64,000 nt of DNA from Melioribacteraceae bacterium (GTDB lineage: Bacteria; Bacteroidota; Ignavibacteria; Ignavibacteriales; Melioribacteraceae). Below, piece after piece: positions 8,298 to 16,605 of the stretch (position 1 is the stretch's first letter; each line of letters begins with the position of its first letter). The notes beneath the pieces were generated by a model. That model was not told the origin of the DNA. It ran no database searches and saw only the letters and a list, made by a program, of their open reading frames with translations. Made by a program: the position numbers and the translations under genes. Location of the stretch: assembly GCA_035362835.1 (NCBI GenBank), contig DAOSDY010000001.1, positions 62,001 through 126,000 on the forward strand. The letters are read 5' to 3'.

Positions 8298-9548
8298 TTA
8301 AGAAAACATTTTTTTTACTTTCAGCAATCCCTTAACAAGCTTATCAACTTCCTCATCCGTATTATAGAAACTGAAAGAAGCCCTTGAAGTTGCCGGCAGA
8401 TTGTAACGGTCCATTATCGGCTGAGTGCAGTGATGACCGGTCCTGATCGCAATTCCATCAGTATCGATAATAGTTCCTATATCGTAGGGATGAATTCCTT
8501 CAATCACAAAAGAAATCACCGAGGCTTTTTCTTTTGCGTTACCGATAATCCTGAGCCCTTCAATTTTATTCAACTCCTCCGTTGCATATTTAAGCAGGGA
8601 ATCCTCGTGAAGAGTAAGTTCATTCCTGTCGAACCGGTTCATATAATCGATCGCAGCGCCGAGTCCGATAGCGCCGGCGATATTCGGTGTACCCGCTTCG
8701 AATTTGCCGGGGAGATCATCGTAGGTGGTCTTTTCAAATGTAACGGTACGAATCATACTTCCGCCTCCCTGGTAGGGCGGCATCATTTCCAGGTATTCAG
8801 TTTTACCGTACAACACACCAATACCAGTAGGCGCAAAAACCTTGTGGCCGGAGAAGACAAAGAAATCGGCATCGAGTTCCTGAAGGTCGACTTTAACATG
8901 AGGAACCGATTGCGCGCCATCAATTAGAACGGGTATACCTTTCGAATGGGCAATTTCAATTATTTTTTTTACAGGATTTATAGTACCGAGCGTATTAGAG
9001 ATTTGCACAACAGATACAAGTTTTGTTTTACCGGTGATCAAGGTCTGGAACGCATCCAGGTCCAGTTCACCATTGTCATTTATCGGAATCACTTTCAGTT
9101 TAATATCTTTTCTATCGCACAACAACTGCCAGGGAACAATATTGGCATGGTGTTCCATATGAGAGATAATGATTTCATCACCATTCTTAAATATACCTGC
9201 TCTGCAAAGTGAAGAGGCAACCAGGTTTATAGCTTCGGTAGCACCTCTTACAAAAATAATTTCGGAGGCACTAAGTGCATTAATAAACTCTTTTACTTTA
9301 AGCCGGGCTGTTTCATACTGATCGGTTGCAAGCTCACTTAAAAAATAAAGTCCGCGATGAATATTCGCATTATCGAATGTGTAATACCTGTTAAGAGCTT
9401 CTATTACCTGCCGGGGTTTCTGGGAAGTGGCCGCATTATCAAGGTAGACAAGAGGTTTATCGTTTACAAGCCGGCTTAAAATCGGGAAGTCCTGCCTTAC
9501 TTCATTAACATCAAATTTTCTTTTTACGTCCGGAACCGTATTAATCAC
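8298..9548 (-). CDS. sufS: Cysteine desulfurase SufS
   Basis: PLP-dependent group II cysteine desulfurase, 416 residues, supplying sulfur for Fe-S clusters. VFSGHKVFAPTGIGVLYG carries the PLP lysine Lys236, and RTGHHCTQPIM carries the persulfide cysteine Cys374. YLDNAATSQKP and RGATEAINLVA are family blocks. The start is GTG at 9548, five bases after GGGGG. It follows sufD by 60 bases. No sufE or sufU gene is visible in the window, so the sulfur-acceptor partner is unknown here. Confidence 0.97.
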   Translation of the reverse strand: MINTVPDVKRKFDVNEVRQDFPILSRLVNDKPLVYLDNAATSQKPRQVIEALNRYYTFDNANIHRGLYFLSELATDQYETARLKVKEFINALSASEIIFVRGATEAINLVASSLCRAGIFKNGDEIIISHMEHHANIVPWQLLCDRKDIKLKVIPINDNGELDLDAFQTLITGKTKLVSVVQISNTLGTINPVKKIIEIAHSKGIPVLIDGAQSVPHVKVDLQELDADFFVFSGHKVFAPTGIGVLYGKTEYLEMMPPYQGGGSMIRTVTFEKTTYDDLPGKFEAGTPNIAGAIGLGAAIDYMNRFDRNELTLHEDSLLKYATEELNKIEGLRIIGNAKEKASVISFVIEGIHPYDIGTIIDTDGIAIRTGHHCTQPIMDRYNLPATSRASFSFYNTDEEVDKLVKGLLKVKKMFS

Positions 9549-9608
9549 ATTAACCCCCTATTAAGGGAAACTGAAAATTGAACCGGCAGAATTACCACCG
9601 GTTCTGTT

Positions 9609-10955
9609 TTAATTATTTTCGATTTCAACTCTATTAAGATGTTCGAATATCATATGGTTCAGCTGCTCGCGCAGAGATTCAATTTTAACAGATTCCACCA
9701 CATCATTGGCAAAAGCCCTGATGAGAATCGACTTGGCGAGTTCGGACGGGATACCGCGCGTACGGATGTAATAATACGCCGTGTCGTCGAGATGCCCTAC
9801 AGTCGCTCCGTGAGTACATTTTACATCGTCGGCAAAAATTTCGAGCTGCGGTTTTGTATTTACTCTGGCTTTCTTGGATAAAAGCACAGACTTATTCTGC
9901 TGGTACGCATTCGTTTTCTGAGCATCTTTACGAACGATTATCTTTCCGTTGAAAACACCCCTCGCTTCATCATCAAGAATTCCCTTGTAAAGCTCATTGC
10001 TCATACAATTCGGCTTGGCATGGTCTACGAATGTATGATTATCCACAAGCCGCTTACCGTTTGCGAGGTAGAGTCCGTAGTAATGAGTTTCAATATTTTC
10101 GTCGTCGAGTACCGAGTTGATGTCGTTGCGAACAATCTCGCCACCGAACGTAAAATTATAATGATTGAAAACGCTCCGCTTCAGCTGATAAGCTTCCACC
10201 TTCTCGTAATGGTATGAGTTATCATTTTCATTCTGGATTTTATAGAGATCGACAATCGAAGATTCATCCGCAAAGACTTCGGTTATTGCATTTGTAAAGT
10301 AAATTGAATTATTGATGGCAGCATAAGTATTGATAACCGTAACCTGTGAATTTTTTCCTGCAATAATAATATTATGAGGAACTGAGAGGACAGAATTACC
10401 GGGATCGCCGTTTAGGAAAAGTACCTGAACCGGTTTCTCTATTACAATATTATCCGGAACGATTACAACTGCTCCGTCCGTTGAATAAGTTTTATTGAGC
10501 AGATTAAAGGCATTATCGGATTTAACATATTTTGAGATTCTGCCTTTTATAATTTCGGGATCTTTTTTAAGAAGAACGCTTAGACTGTTTACAGTTACTT
10601 TACCGGGCAGGTTTTTAAGGTCGCTCAATTCTTCAGAGTAGATACCGTTAATAAAAGTCATTAGATAAAAATCGAATCCGCTGAAGAGAAATTTTTTTAT
10701 TTCATTAACCGAGATTTTCTGACGATCGAGCGTGAAAGCCGGAATAAAATTCTGTTTTAGAATCGGCGATATGTTTGTGTATTTCCATTCTTCATCCCTG
10801 GTTGTAGGGAAATCGGACGCGGCCAGTTTATCTAGCGCATCTTTCCTTAAATCGTGCAGGAAAGTTTTAGATTCGCCGTTAAGTTTCTCTTCAAACTTTT
10901 TGAAGCCGGAAAGGTACCACTCTTTTGTATTCTGAAATTCTGACTTATTATTCAT
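9609..10955 (-). CDS. sufD: Fe-S cluster scaffold subunit SufD
   Basis: SufD, 448 residues, partner of SufB and SufC in the SufBCD scaffold. The C-terminal half has the beta-helix core typical of the family: ARGVFNGKIIVRKDAQKTNA, LLSKKARVNTKPQLEIFADD and VKCTHGATVG, with the conserved histidine. The N-terminal part (DEEWKYTNISPI) matches the SufD helical domain. A GGAG lies seven bases before the ATG, and the gene starts 12 bases after sufC ends. Confidence 0.96.
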   Translation of the reverse strand: MNNKSEFQNTKEWYLSGFKKFEEKLNGESKTFLHDLRKDALDKLAASDFPTTRDEEWKYTNISPILKQNFIPAFTLDRQKISVNEIKKFLFSGFDFYLMTFINGIYSEELSDLKNLPGKVTVNSLSVLLKKDPEIIKGRISKYVKSDNAFNLLNKTYSTDGAVVIVPDNIVIEKPVQVLFLNGDPGNSVLSVPHNIIIAGKNSQVTVINTYAAINNSIYFTNAITEVFADESSIVDLYKIQNENDNSYHYEKVEAYQLKRSVFNHYNFTFGGEIVRNDINSVLDDENIETHYYGLYLANGKRLVDNHTFVDHAKPNCMSNELYKGILDDEARGVFNGKIIVRKDAQKTNAYQQNKSVLLSKKARVNTKPQLEIFADDVKCTHGATVGHLDDTAYYYIRTRGIPSELAKSILIRAFANDVVESVKIESLREQLNHMIFEHLNRVEIENN

Positions 10956-10967
10956 TAAAAATCTCCT

Positions 10968-11732
10968 TTACACACTAACGGTTTCTTTTAATTCCGGTTT
11001 GATCCAGTCGTATCCTTTATCTTCAAGCTCAAGAGCGAGTTCTTTACCGCCGGATTTAATAATTTTTCCGTTATAGAGAACATGTACAAAATCGGGCTGG
11101 ATATAATTGAGCAGTCTTTGATAGTGAGTCACCACCAGTACAGCTTTATCTTTAGACTTGAATAGGTTAACGCCATTTGAAACAATTTTGAGCGCATCGA
11201 TATCGAGTCCGGAATCCGTTTCATCAAGAAGTGCGAGTTTCGGATTAAGCATAAGCATCTGCATGATTTCATTTCTTTTCTTTTCCCCGCCTGAGAACCC
11301 AACGTTAACAGAACGGTTGATAAGAGCATCTTCCATTCCTAGAATTCTGGATTTTTCTTTCATCAGTTCGAGAAACTCTTTTGGAGTTAACTCTGGTTGA
11401 TTATGATATTTTCTGATCTCATTAATAGCTGTTTTTAAAAATGTTGCGTTGCTGACACCGGGGATTTCAACCGGGTACTGGAAGGCAAGAAAGACGCCTT
11501 CGCGCGCCCTGTCTTCAGGGTCCAATTCAAGAAGTTGTTTCCCTTCAAATACAATTTCGCCTCCGGTTACTTCATAACCTTCATTCCCGGCAAGGACATT
11601 AGCGAGAGTGCTTTTACCGGAACCGTTGGGACCCATAATTGCATGAACCTCACCAGCTTTGATCTCAAGGTTAATTCCTTTTAGAATTTCTTTTCCTTCA
11701 ACGCTGGCATGTAGATTTTTTATAGATAACAT
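10968..11732 (-). CDS. sufC: Fe-S cluster assembly ATPase SufC
   Basis: ABC-type ATPase of the SufBCD complex, 254 residues, soluble. Walker A GPNGSGKS is at 34-41, the signature FSGGE at 146-150, and Walker B LALLDETDSGLD at 166-177, all intact. The FLAFQYPVEIPGV Q-loop region is characteristic of SufC rather than transporter ATPases. A strong GAGGAG ribosome-binding site precedes the ATG. The order sufB-sufC-sufD is classic. Confidence 0.97.
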   Translation of the reverse strand: MLSIKNLHASVEGKEILKGINLEIKAGEVHAIMGPNGSGKSTLANVLAGNEGYEVTGGEIVFEGKQLLELDPEDRAREGVFLAFQYPVEIPGVSNATFLKTAINEIRKYHNQPELTPKEFLELMKEKSRILGMEDALINRSVNVGFSGGEKKRNEIMQMLMLNPKLALLDETDSGLDIDALKIVSNGVNLFKSKDKAVLVVTHYQRLLNYIQPDFVHVLYNGKIIKSGGKELALELEDKGYDWIKPELKETVSV

Positions 11733-11782
11733 TTTTTCTCCTCAATCTTAATCGGCTTACGCCATTATTTATTCAAAATTTA

Positions 11783-13267
11783 TTATCCTACACTACCTTC
11801 AAGAGAGATAGCAAGAAGTTTTTGAGCTTCAACAGCAAATTCCATAGGTAATTCATTAAAGACTTCTTTACAGAATCCGTTTACAATCATATTGACGGCA
11901 TCCTCAGTAGCAATTCCGCGCTGATTCAAATAGAATATCTGATCGGCGCCTACCTTGGAAGTTGTAGCTTCGTGTTCAACCTTAGCGGATTCGTTTTCAA
12001 CTTCGATGTAAGGGAATGTATGCGCACCGCATTTGTCACTCATAAGCATCGAATCGCACTGTGTGAAGTTGCGGGCACCTTCGGCATTCTTTCCGATCTT
12101 AACAAGTCCTCTGTAGGAATTATTGCTTCTTCCGGCGGAAATTCCTTTGGAGATAATTGTACTGCGTGTATTCCTTCCGAGGTGGATCATTTTCGTTCCG
12201 GTATCGGCCTGCTGCATATTATTTGTAACTGCGACAGAATAGAACTCGCCGACTGAATTATCACCCTGTAAAATACAGCTCGGATATTTCCATGTAATAG
12301 AAGAACCGGTTTCAACCTGAGTCCAGGAGATTTTTGAATTTATACCTCTGCACGCGCCCCGTTTGGTAACAAAGTTATAAATACCTCCCTTGCCATCTTT
12401 ATCGCCGGGGTACCAGTTCTGAACCGTTGAATATTTAATTTCCGCATTATCGAGCGCAACGAGTTCAACAACTGCAGCGTGGAGCTGATTCTTATCGCGG
12501 ATTGGAGCAGTACAACCTTCCAGATAGCTTACATAAGTACTTTCTTCTGCAACAATCAAAGTACGCTCGAACTGTCCGGTCTCCTGCGCGTTAATTCTGA
12601 AATAGGTTGAAAGTTCCATCGGGCAGCGGACTCCCTTAGGAATAAATACGAAAGATCCGTCGCTGAAAACGGCAGAGTTTAATGCAGCGAAATAATTATC
12701 TGTGTAAGGTACAACAGAACCGAGATATTTTTTAACCAGATCGGGATGTTCCTGAATGGCTTCGGAGATTGAACAGAAAATTATTCCCTTTTCTTTCAGT
12801 GTTTCCTTAAATGTAGTTGTAACCGATACAGAATCGAACACGGCATCGACGGCAACACCTGTAAGAAGTTTCTGTTCATTCAACGGAATGCCAAGCTTTT
12901 CAAATGTTTTTAACAATTCAGGATCAACTTCATCTAGACTATTGAGCTGAGGTTTCTTTTTCGGAGCTGAATAATAACTGACATCCTGATAGTCGATTGG
13001 TGGATAATTAACATTAGGCCAATGAGGCTCTTCCATTTTCTGCCAGTAGCGGAATGCTTTCAAACGCCACTCCGTCATCCATTCGGGTTCATTTTTTTTA
13101 TGAGAGATTAAACGGACTACATCCTCGTTCAATCCTTTCGGAGCAGTTTCTGTTTCAATATCGGTGACAAACCCCCATTTATATTCCGAGCTGGTAAGCT
13201 CGTCCAGAACTTTCATATCCTCGGAAAGTTCTTCCGGTTTATCCAGATTTTCTTTGATTTCGTTCAT
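11783..13267 (-). CDS. sufB: Fe-S cluster scaffold subunit SufB
   Basis: SufB, 494 residues, the main scaffold on which Fe-S clusters form. Recognisable blocks include EPEWMTEWRLKAFRYW, KGVRCPMELSTYFRIN, EGCTAPIRDKNQLHAAVVE and the C-terminal EHEATTSKVGADQIFYLNQRG. It is the first gene of the SUF operon. The region before it (13268-13371) should hold the operon promoter and carries an inverted repeat that may be a regulator site. AAAGG lies before the ATG. Confidence 0.97.
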   Translation of the reverse strand: MNEIKENLDKPEELSEDMKVLDELTSSEYKWGFVTDIETETAPKGLNEDVVRLISHKKNEPEWMTEWRLKAFRYWQKMEEPHWPNVNYPPIDYQDVSYYSAPKKKPQLNSLDEVDPELLKTFEKLGIPLNEQKLLTGVAVDAVFDSVSVTTTFKETLKEKGIIFCSISEAIQEHPDLVKKYLGSVVPYTDNYFAALNSAVFSDGSFVFIPKGVRCPMELSTYFRINAQETGQFERTLIVAEESTYVSYLEGCTAPIRDKNQLHAAVVELVALDNAEIKYSTVQNWYPGDKDGKGGIYNFVTKRGACRGINSKISWTQVETGSSITWKYPSCILQGDNSVGEFYSVAVTNNMQQADTGTKMIHLGRNTRSTIISKGISAGRSNNSYRGLVKIGKNAEGARNFTQCDSMLMSDKCGAHTFPYIEVENESAKVEHEATTSKVGADQIFYLNQRGIATEDAVNMIVNGFCKEVFNELPMEFAVEAQKLLAISLEGSVG

Positions 13268-13302
13268 TTTCGCCTTTATTCTAGAATTTTGGATTAAAAC
13301 GT

Positions 13303-13330
13303 AGTCAATCTTGAAAAAAATATCAAGATT
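13303..13330 (-). promoter_or_regulatory. Inverted repeat upstream of sufB, candidate operator
   Basis: AATCTTGA (13307-13314) and its exact complement TCAAGATT (13323-13330) are separated by eight A/T bases, about 40-60 bases before the sufB start. On the leftward strand TTGACT overlaps the near half (13303-13308), resembling a -35 element. The position suits control by the Rrf2 regulator at the end of the operon, but the match to any known Rrf2 site is not established. Confidence 0.45.
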
Positions 13331-13371
13331 AATATTAGAAACCGAATTCAGTTGGAAATCGTTCCAAATTT

Positions 13372-14103
13372 TCAGGAGTTCTGCTGACGGATAATTTCGA
13401 AAAGGAGTATACCGGTTGCAACCGATACATTCAGGGAATCAATACGTCCTTTCATCGGAATCTGAACGAGGAAATCGCAATTTTCGGCAACAAGTTTTCT
13501 AATCCCCTTTTCCTCGTTTCCGGCTACAAGTGCAACCGGCATTTTATAATCTACCGAAGTATACTCTCTGGAATTATTAAGTGAAGTCCCAACAATCCAG
13601 AAATTCTCTTTCTTCAGTTGTTCAATTGTCCTTACAAGATTGTTAGCCCTGCAGATTTTCAGATGCGATACAGCACCGGCAGAAATTTTTTCTACAGTTT
13701 CAGTTACCGGCGCACTCTGATTTGTTGTAAGTATTACGCCATCTACCCCAGCGCATTCCGCCGTTCTTAAAATCGCTCCGAGGTTGTGCGGGTCCTGAAT
13801 TGAATCTAGGAGAAGCAGTAAAGGATATTTTTTTGAATTTTTTGAAAATTGGATTAATTCTGCCAGATCAAAAAACTTTATACCGGATTTAAGAGCTATT
13901 ACACCCTGAGCATTTAAATTACCGGCCAGGTCGTTAAATTTTTGTATTGAAAGCTGAGTGACCTTGATACTGTTTTTTTTAGCCGAGGCAAAAATCTTGT
14001 TGATCGCATCACCGTGCTGACCGAATGAGATGTATATAACCTCCAGTTCAACTCCTGCGTTAATCGCTTCGAGGACCGGTTTCCGGCCGTAAATTTTTTC
14101 CAT
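13372..14103 (-). CDS. rlmB: TrmH-family rRNA 2'-O-methyltransferase RlmB
   Basis: SPOUT-class RNA ribose methyltransferase of 243 residues, probably modifying 23S rRNA at the RlmB guanosine. The N-terminal part (IYGRKPVLEAINAG) is the small substrate-binding domain. The knot region contains LLDSIQDPHNLGAILRTAEC, LVAGNEEKGIRK and IPMKGRIDSLNVSVATGILL, the three TrmH motifs. No good ribosome-binding site is visible. It follows an unknown gene and hisS on the same strand. Confidence 0.92.
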   Translation of the reverse strand: MEKIYGRKPVLEAINAGVELEVIYISFGQHGDAINKIFASAKKNSIKVTQLSIQKFNDLAGNLNAQGVIALKSGIKFFDLAELIQFSKNSKKYPLLLLLDSIQDPHNLGAILRTAECAGVDGVILTTNQSAPVTETVEKISAGAVSHLKICRANNLVRTIEQLKKENFWIVGTSLNNSREYTSVDYKMPVALVAGNEEKGIRKLVAENCDFLVQIPMKGRIDSLNVSVATGILLFEIIRQQNS

Positions 14104-14157
14104 AAATCGAATTTATTTTAAGGATAGATAAAAACTTTCAGAGAATACAGATCAATT

Positions 14158-14673
14158 CTATTCTGAAACAAAAGTGAATTCATCTTCGGCAACTTTGAAT
14201 TTACAAAAGACACGATTGTTTTTCTTTTTCGGTTTGTATTCTTTTTCAAGTACAATTTCTTTTTTGTATAAATTGAAACGGAAGTCGGCAGAATTTATGG
14301 CGCCGTCCTGCTTCAGTACATTAACGATATAATCGCCGACAAGGTCTTCAAACAACAATTCCTTCTTTGCCGGTTGAATTCTGGGGACCGCATCCATTTT
14401 TGCTTTAAGGCCCATTACAATAAAATAAAAAATATTTTTTTCACGTATGACTTCGACAGAGATTTCGTAGGCAAAGCTCGTAAATTCCACCATTGTTTCG
14501 ATAGCGAAAACACAATACTGTTTTTTTATTTTTTCGTCGTAGCTGTAATATGCCTTGCAAAGATATTCGAGTTTGTCAGGTTTTTTAGACGGGATTGCCG
14601 AAAGAGCGGTATGAGCTTTTTTCTTCCGGGTTTTAGGAATTTTGGGAATGTTTTTCGGTTTACGGAGCGGCAA
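14158..14673 (-). CDS. Hypothetical protein, translationally coupled to hisS
   Basis: Protein of 171 residues that I do not recognise. It starts with TTG at 14673 directly after the hisS TGA stop, with AAAGG eight bases upstream inside hisS, so translation is probably coupled. The first ~35 residues are strongly basic (KIPKTRKKKAHTAL), and a second basic stretch, EYKPKKKNNRVF, lies near the end; the rest is mixed alpha/beta with no membrane segment. The basic character could suit nucleic-acid binding, which is only a guess. Confidence 0.7.
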   Translation of the reverse strand: MPLRKPKNIPKIPKTRKKKAHTALSAIPSKKPDKLEYLCKAYYSYDEKIKKQYCVFAIETMVEFTSFAYEISVEVIREKNIFYFIVMGLKAKMDAVPRIQPAKKELLFEDLVGDYIVNVLKQDGAINSADFRFNLYKKEIVLEKEYKPKKKNNRVFCKFKVAEDEFTFVSE

Positions 14674-15936
14674 TCAGGACACCTTTATTTTAGATAATAT
14701 TTGACCCAGGTCATTTAATGAGAGGGTTATCTGTTCTCCATTCGACATATTTTTAAGAACATACTCCCCTTTTTGGAACTCATCTCCGCCGATCATCAAA
14801 ACGAAACGGGCATTAAATTTATTAGCCTCACGCATCTGGGCTTTAACGCTTCTGCTCAAATAATCACATTCAACAATCAGTCCTTCTCTTCTGAGATTAA
14901 CTGATAAAGAAAACGCATTCGAACCAAGATTTTTTTCAATCGCAACAATATAAAGATCGATCTTATCATCAGGAATGTTCAGTGAATTTTCATTTTCGCA
15001 GGCAAGCAGAATTCTTTCCATACCGGCAGCGAATCCGACACCGGGCACATCGCCGCCGCCAAGTTCTTTAACAAGCATATTGTACCGTCCGCCGCCGCAG
15101 AGCGAACTCTGCGCTCCGACACTTCCGCTTACTACTTCAAATGTAGTGTGTGAGTAATAGTCGAGTCCTCTTACAAGTTTAGGATCAACTTCGAAAGGAA
15201 TTTGAGCGTCAAGGAGCGACTGTTTTACCTTTTCGAAATGCTCAAGGCTTTCGCTGTCAAGATGCTCAATTAGGAGAGGAGCATTTTCCATAATTTTCTG
15301 ATCGGCCTCTTCCTTGCTGTCGAAAATTCTCAGAATATTCGTATCAAATCTTTTTTTGCTTTCAGGAGTCAGTTTATCAAAATATTTTTCGAGATAGTTC
15401 CTCAATATCAATTTATATTTTTCACGGGACTCCGGAATACCGAGAGAATTGATTTTAACAATCAGGTTTTTGAGTTCCAGTTTCTTAAAAATATCGTAAG
15501 CCATTATAATCATTTCGGCATCGAGCATCGGGTCATTACTTCCGAGAGCTTCGGCACCGAACTGGTGAAACTGGCGGAACCTACCGGCTTGCGGCCGCTC
15601 CTGTCTGAACATCGGTGAGATATAGTAGAGTTTATTTACGCTCTGCTTTTTATCGAGTGAGTGTTCAATAAAAGCTCTGACAACACCGGCAGTCATTTCC
15701 GGTTTTAGAGTAACACTCGTACCGCTCCGGTCGAGGAATGTATACATCTCTTTACTAACAATATCGGTAGCTTCGCCGATTCCCCTTGCAAAGAGAGAAG
15801 TCTCTTCAAAAACCGGAGTACGGATTTCCTTATAATTGAAGTGAGAAAAAACGCCGGAGACAATTTTTTCGAGGTAATGCCATTTAGAAATATCGGCTGG
15901 TAAAATATCCTTTGTACCGGTAATTGCTTTAATCAT
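14674..15936 (-). CDS. hisS: Histidyl-tRNA synthetase
   Basis: Class II aminoacyl-tRNA synthetase charging tRNA-His, 420 residues, standard bacterial length. Motif 2 appears as MFRQERPQAGRFRQFHQ, the histidine-specific loops as LDYYSHTTFEV and SLCGGGRYN, and motif 3 as GVGFAAGMERI. The C-terminal ~90 residues form the anticodon-binding domain (RREGLIVECDYLSRSVKAQM). It lies 17 bases downstream of the PtsN-like gene on the same strand. Confidence 0.97.
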   Translation of the reverse strand: MIKAITGTKDILPADISKWHYLEKIVSGVFSHFNYKEIRTPVFEETSLFARGIGEATDIVSKEMYTFLDRSGTSVTLKPEMTAGVVRAFIEHSLDKKQSVNKLYYISPMFRQERPQAGRFRQFHQFGAEALGSNDPMLDAEMIIMAYDIFKKLELKNLIVKINSLGIPESREKYKLILRNYLEKYFDKLTPESKKRFDTNILRIFDSKEEADQKIMENAPLLIEHLDSESLEHFEKVKQSLLDAQIPFEVDPKLVRGLDYYSHTTFEVVSGSVGAQSSLCGGGRYNMLVKELGGGDVPGVGFAAGMERILLACENENSLNIPDDKIDLYIVAIEKNLGSNAFSLSVNLRREGLIVECDYLSRSVKAQMREANKFNARFVLMIGGDEFQKGEYVLKNMSNGEQITLSLNDLGQILSKIKVS

Positions 15937-15953
15937 CGGGTTAATTCCGTTTC

Positions 15954-16427
15954 CTAGGAGATTTCGAAATATTGTTTCTCCTCATTTTCGAAGAGATCAA
16001 AAATTTCGTCTGAAGTTTTGGCTTTGGAAAGACTCTCTCTGAATTCTTCTTTATTCATCATTCTTGAGATACGGCTGAGGAGTTTTATATGAGGGCCGAC
16101 AAGATTCTCTTTTCCGACGAGCAGAAAAATAAGGTTAACCGGTTGTCCGTCGAGCGCCTGAAAATCGATTGGTTCATCAGACTTTCCGAAAGCTGCAATT
16201 ATATCAGTAACGCTATTTGATTTTGCATGAGGAATTGCGAATCCTTTACCGACACCGGTAGACATAATTTTTTCCCGGTCATGGACCGAATCTCGCATCG
16301 ATTCAACATCTTTAACACGATCATCCTCTTTAAACAGATTTATCAGTTCGTTAATAGCATCATTCTTAAATTTTGAATTCATTGAAGGAATGATTTTGTC
16401 TTTTCGAAGTATATCGCAAATTCTCAT
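15954..16427 (-). CDS. PTS EIIA-like regulatory protein (PtsN type)
   Basis: Single-domain EIIA of the fructose/nitrogen class, 157 residues. GKGFAIPHAKS carries the phosphorylatable His67, and IFLLVGKENLVGPHIKLLSRISRM is a family block. Stand-alone copies of this type usually act as regulators rather than sugar transporters; no EIIB or EIIC gene is nearby. It is the first gene of the leftward hisS cluster, divergent from iorA. Confidence 0.87.
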   Translation of the reverse strand: MRICDILRKDKIIPSMNSKFKNDAINELINLFKEDDRVKDVESMRDSVHDREKIMSTGVGKGFAIPHAKSNSVTDIIAAFGKSDEPIDFQALDGQPVNLIFLLVGKENLVGPHIKLLSRISRMMNKEEFRESLSKAKTSDEIFDLFENEEKQYFEIS

Positions 16428-16605
16428 TTCAATAGGCCGGAAAATGTTTTATAATATTGTGGTCCAAATTTAAGAAAGGCGCACCCCTTTATCAATTAAC
16501 AGGAGGATAAATTGTGAGTATTATCCTTTCCTCCTTGCAGTGGTTAAATGCATAACGTAATTTGCACAGAGAAAAAATCAAATTAAACACAGAGAATCAG
16601 TTTCG

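Noticed and set aside
8430..9212. Rightward open frames of 88-165 residues in the SUF region
   Set aside because: They are antisense to sufS, have no recognisable motif and no ribosome-binding site.
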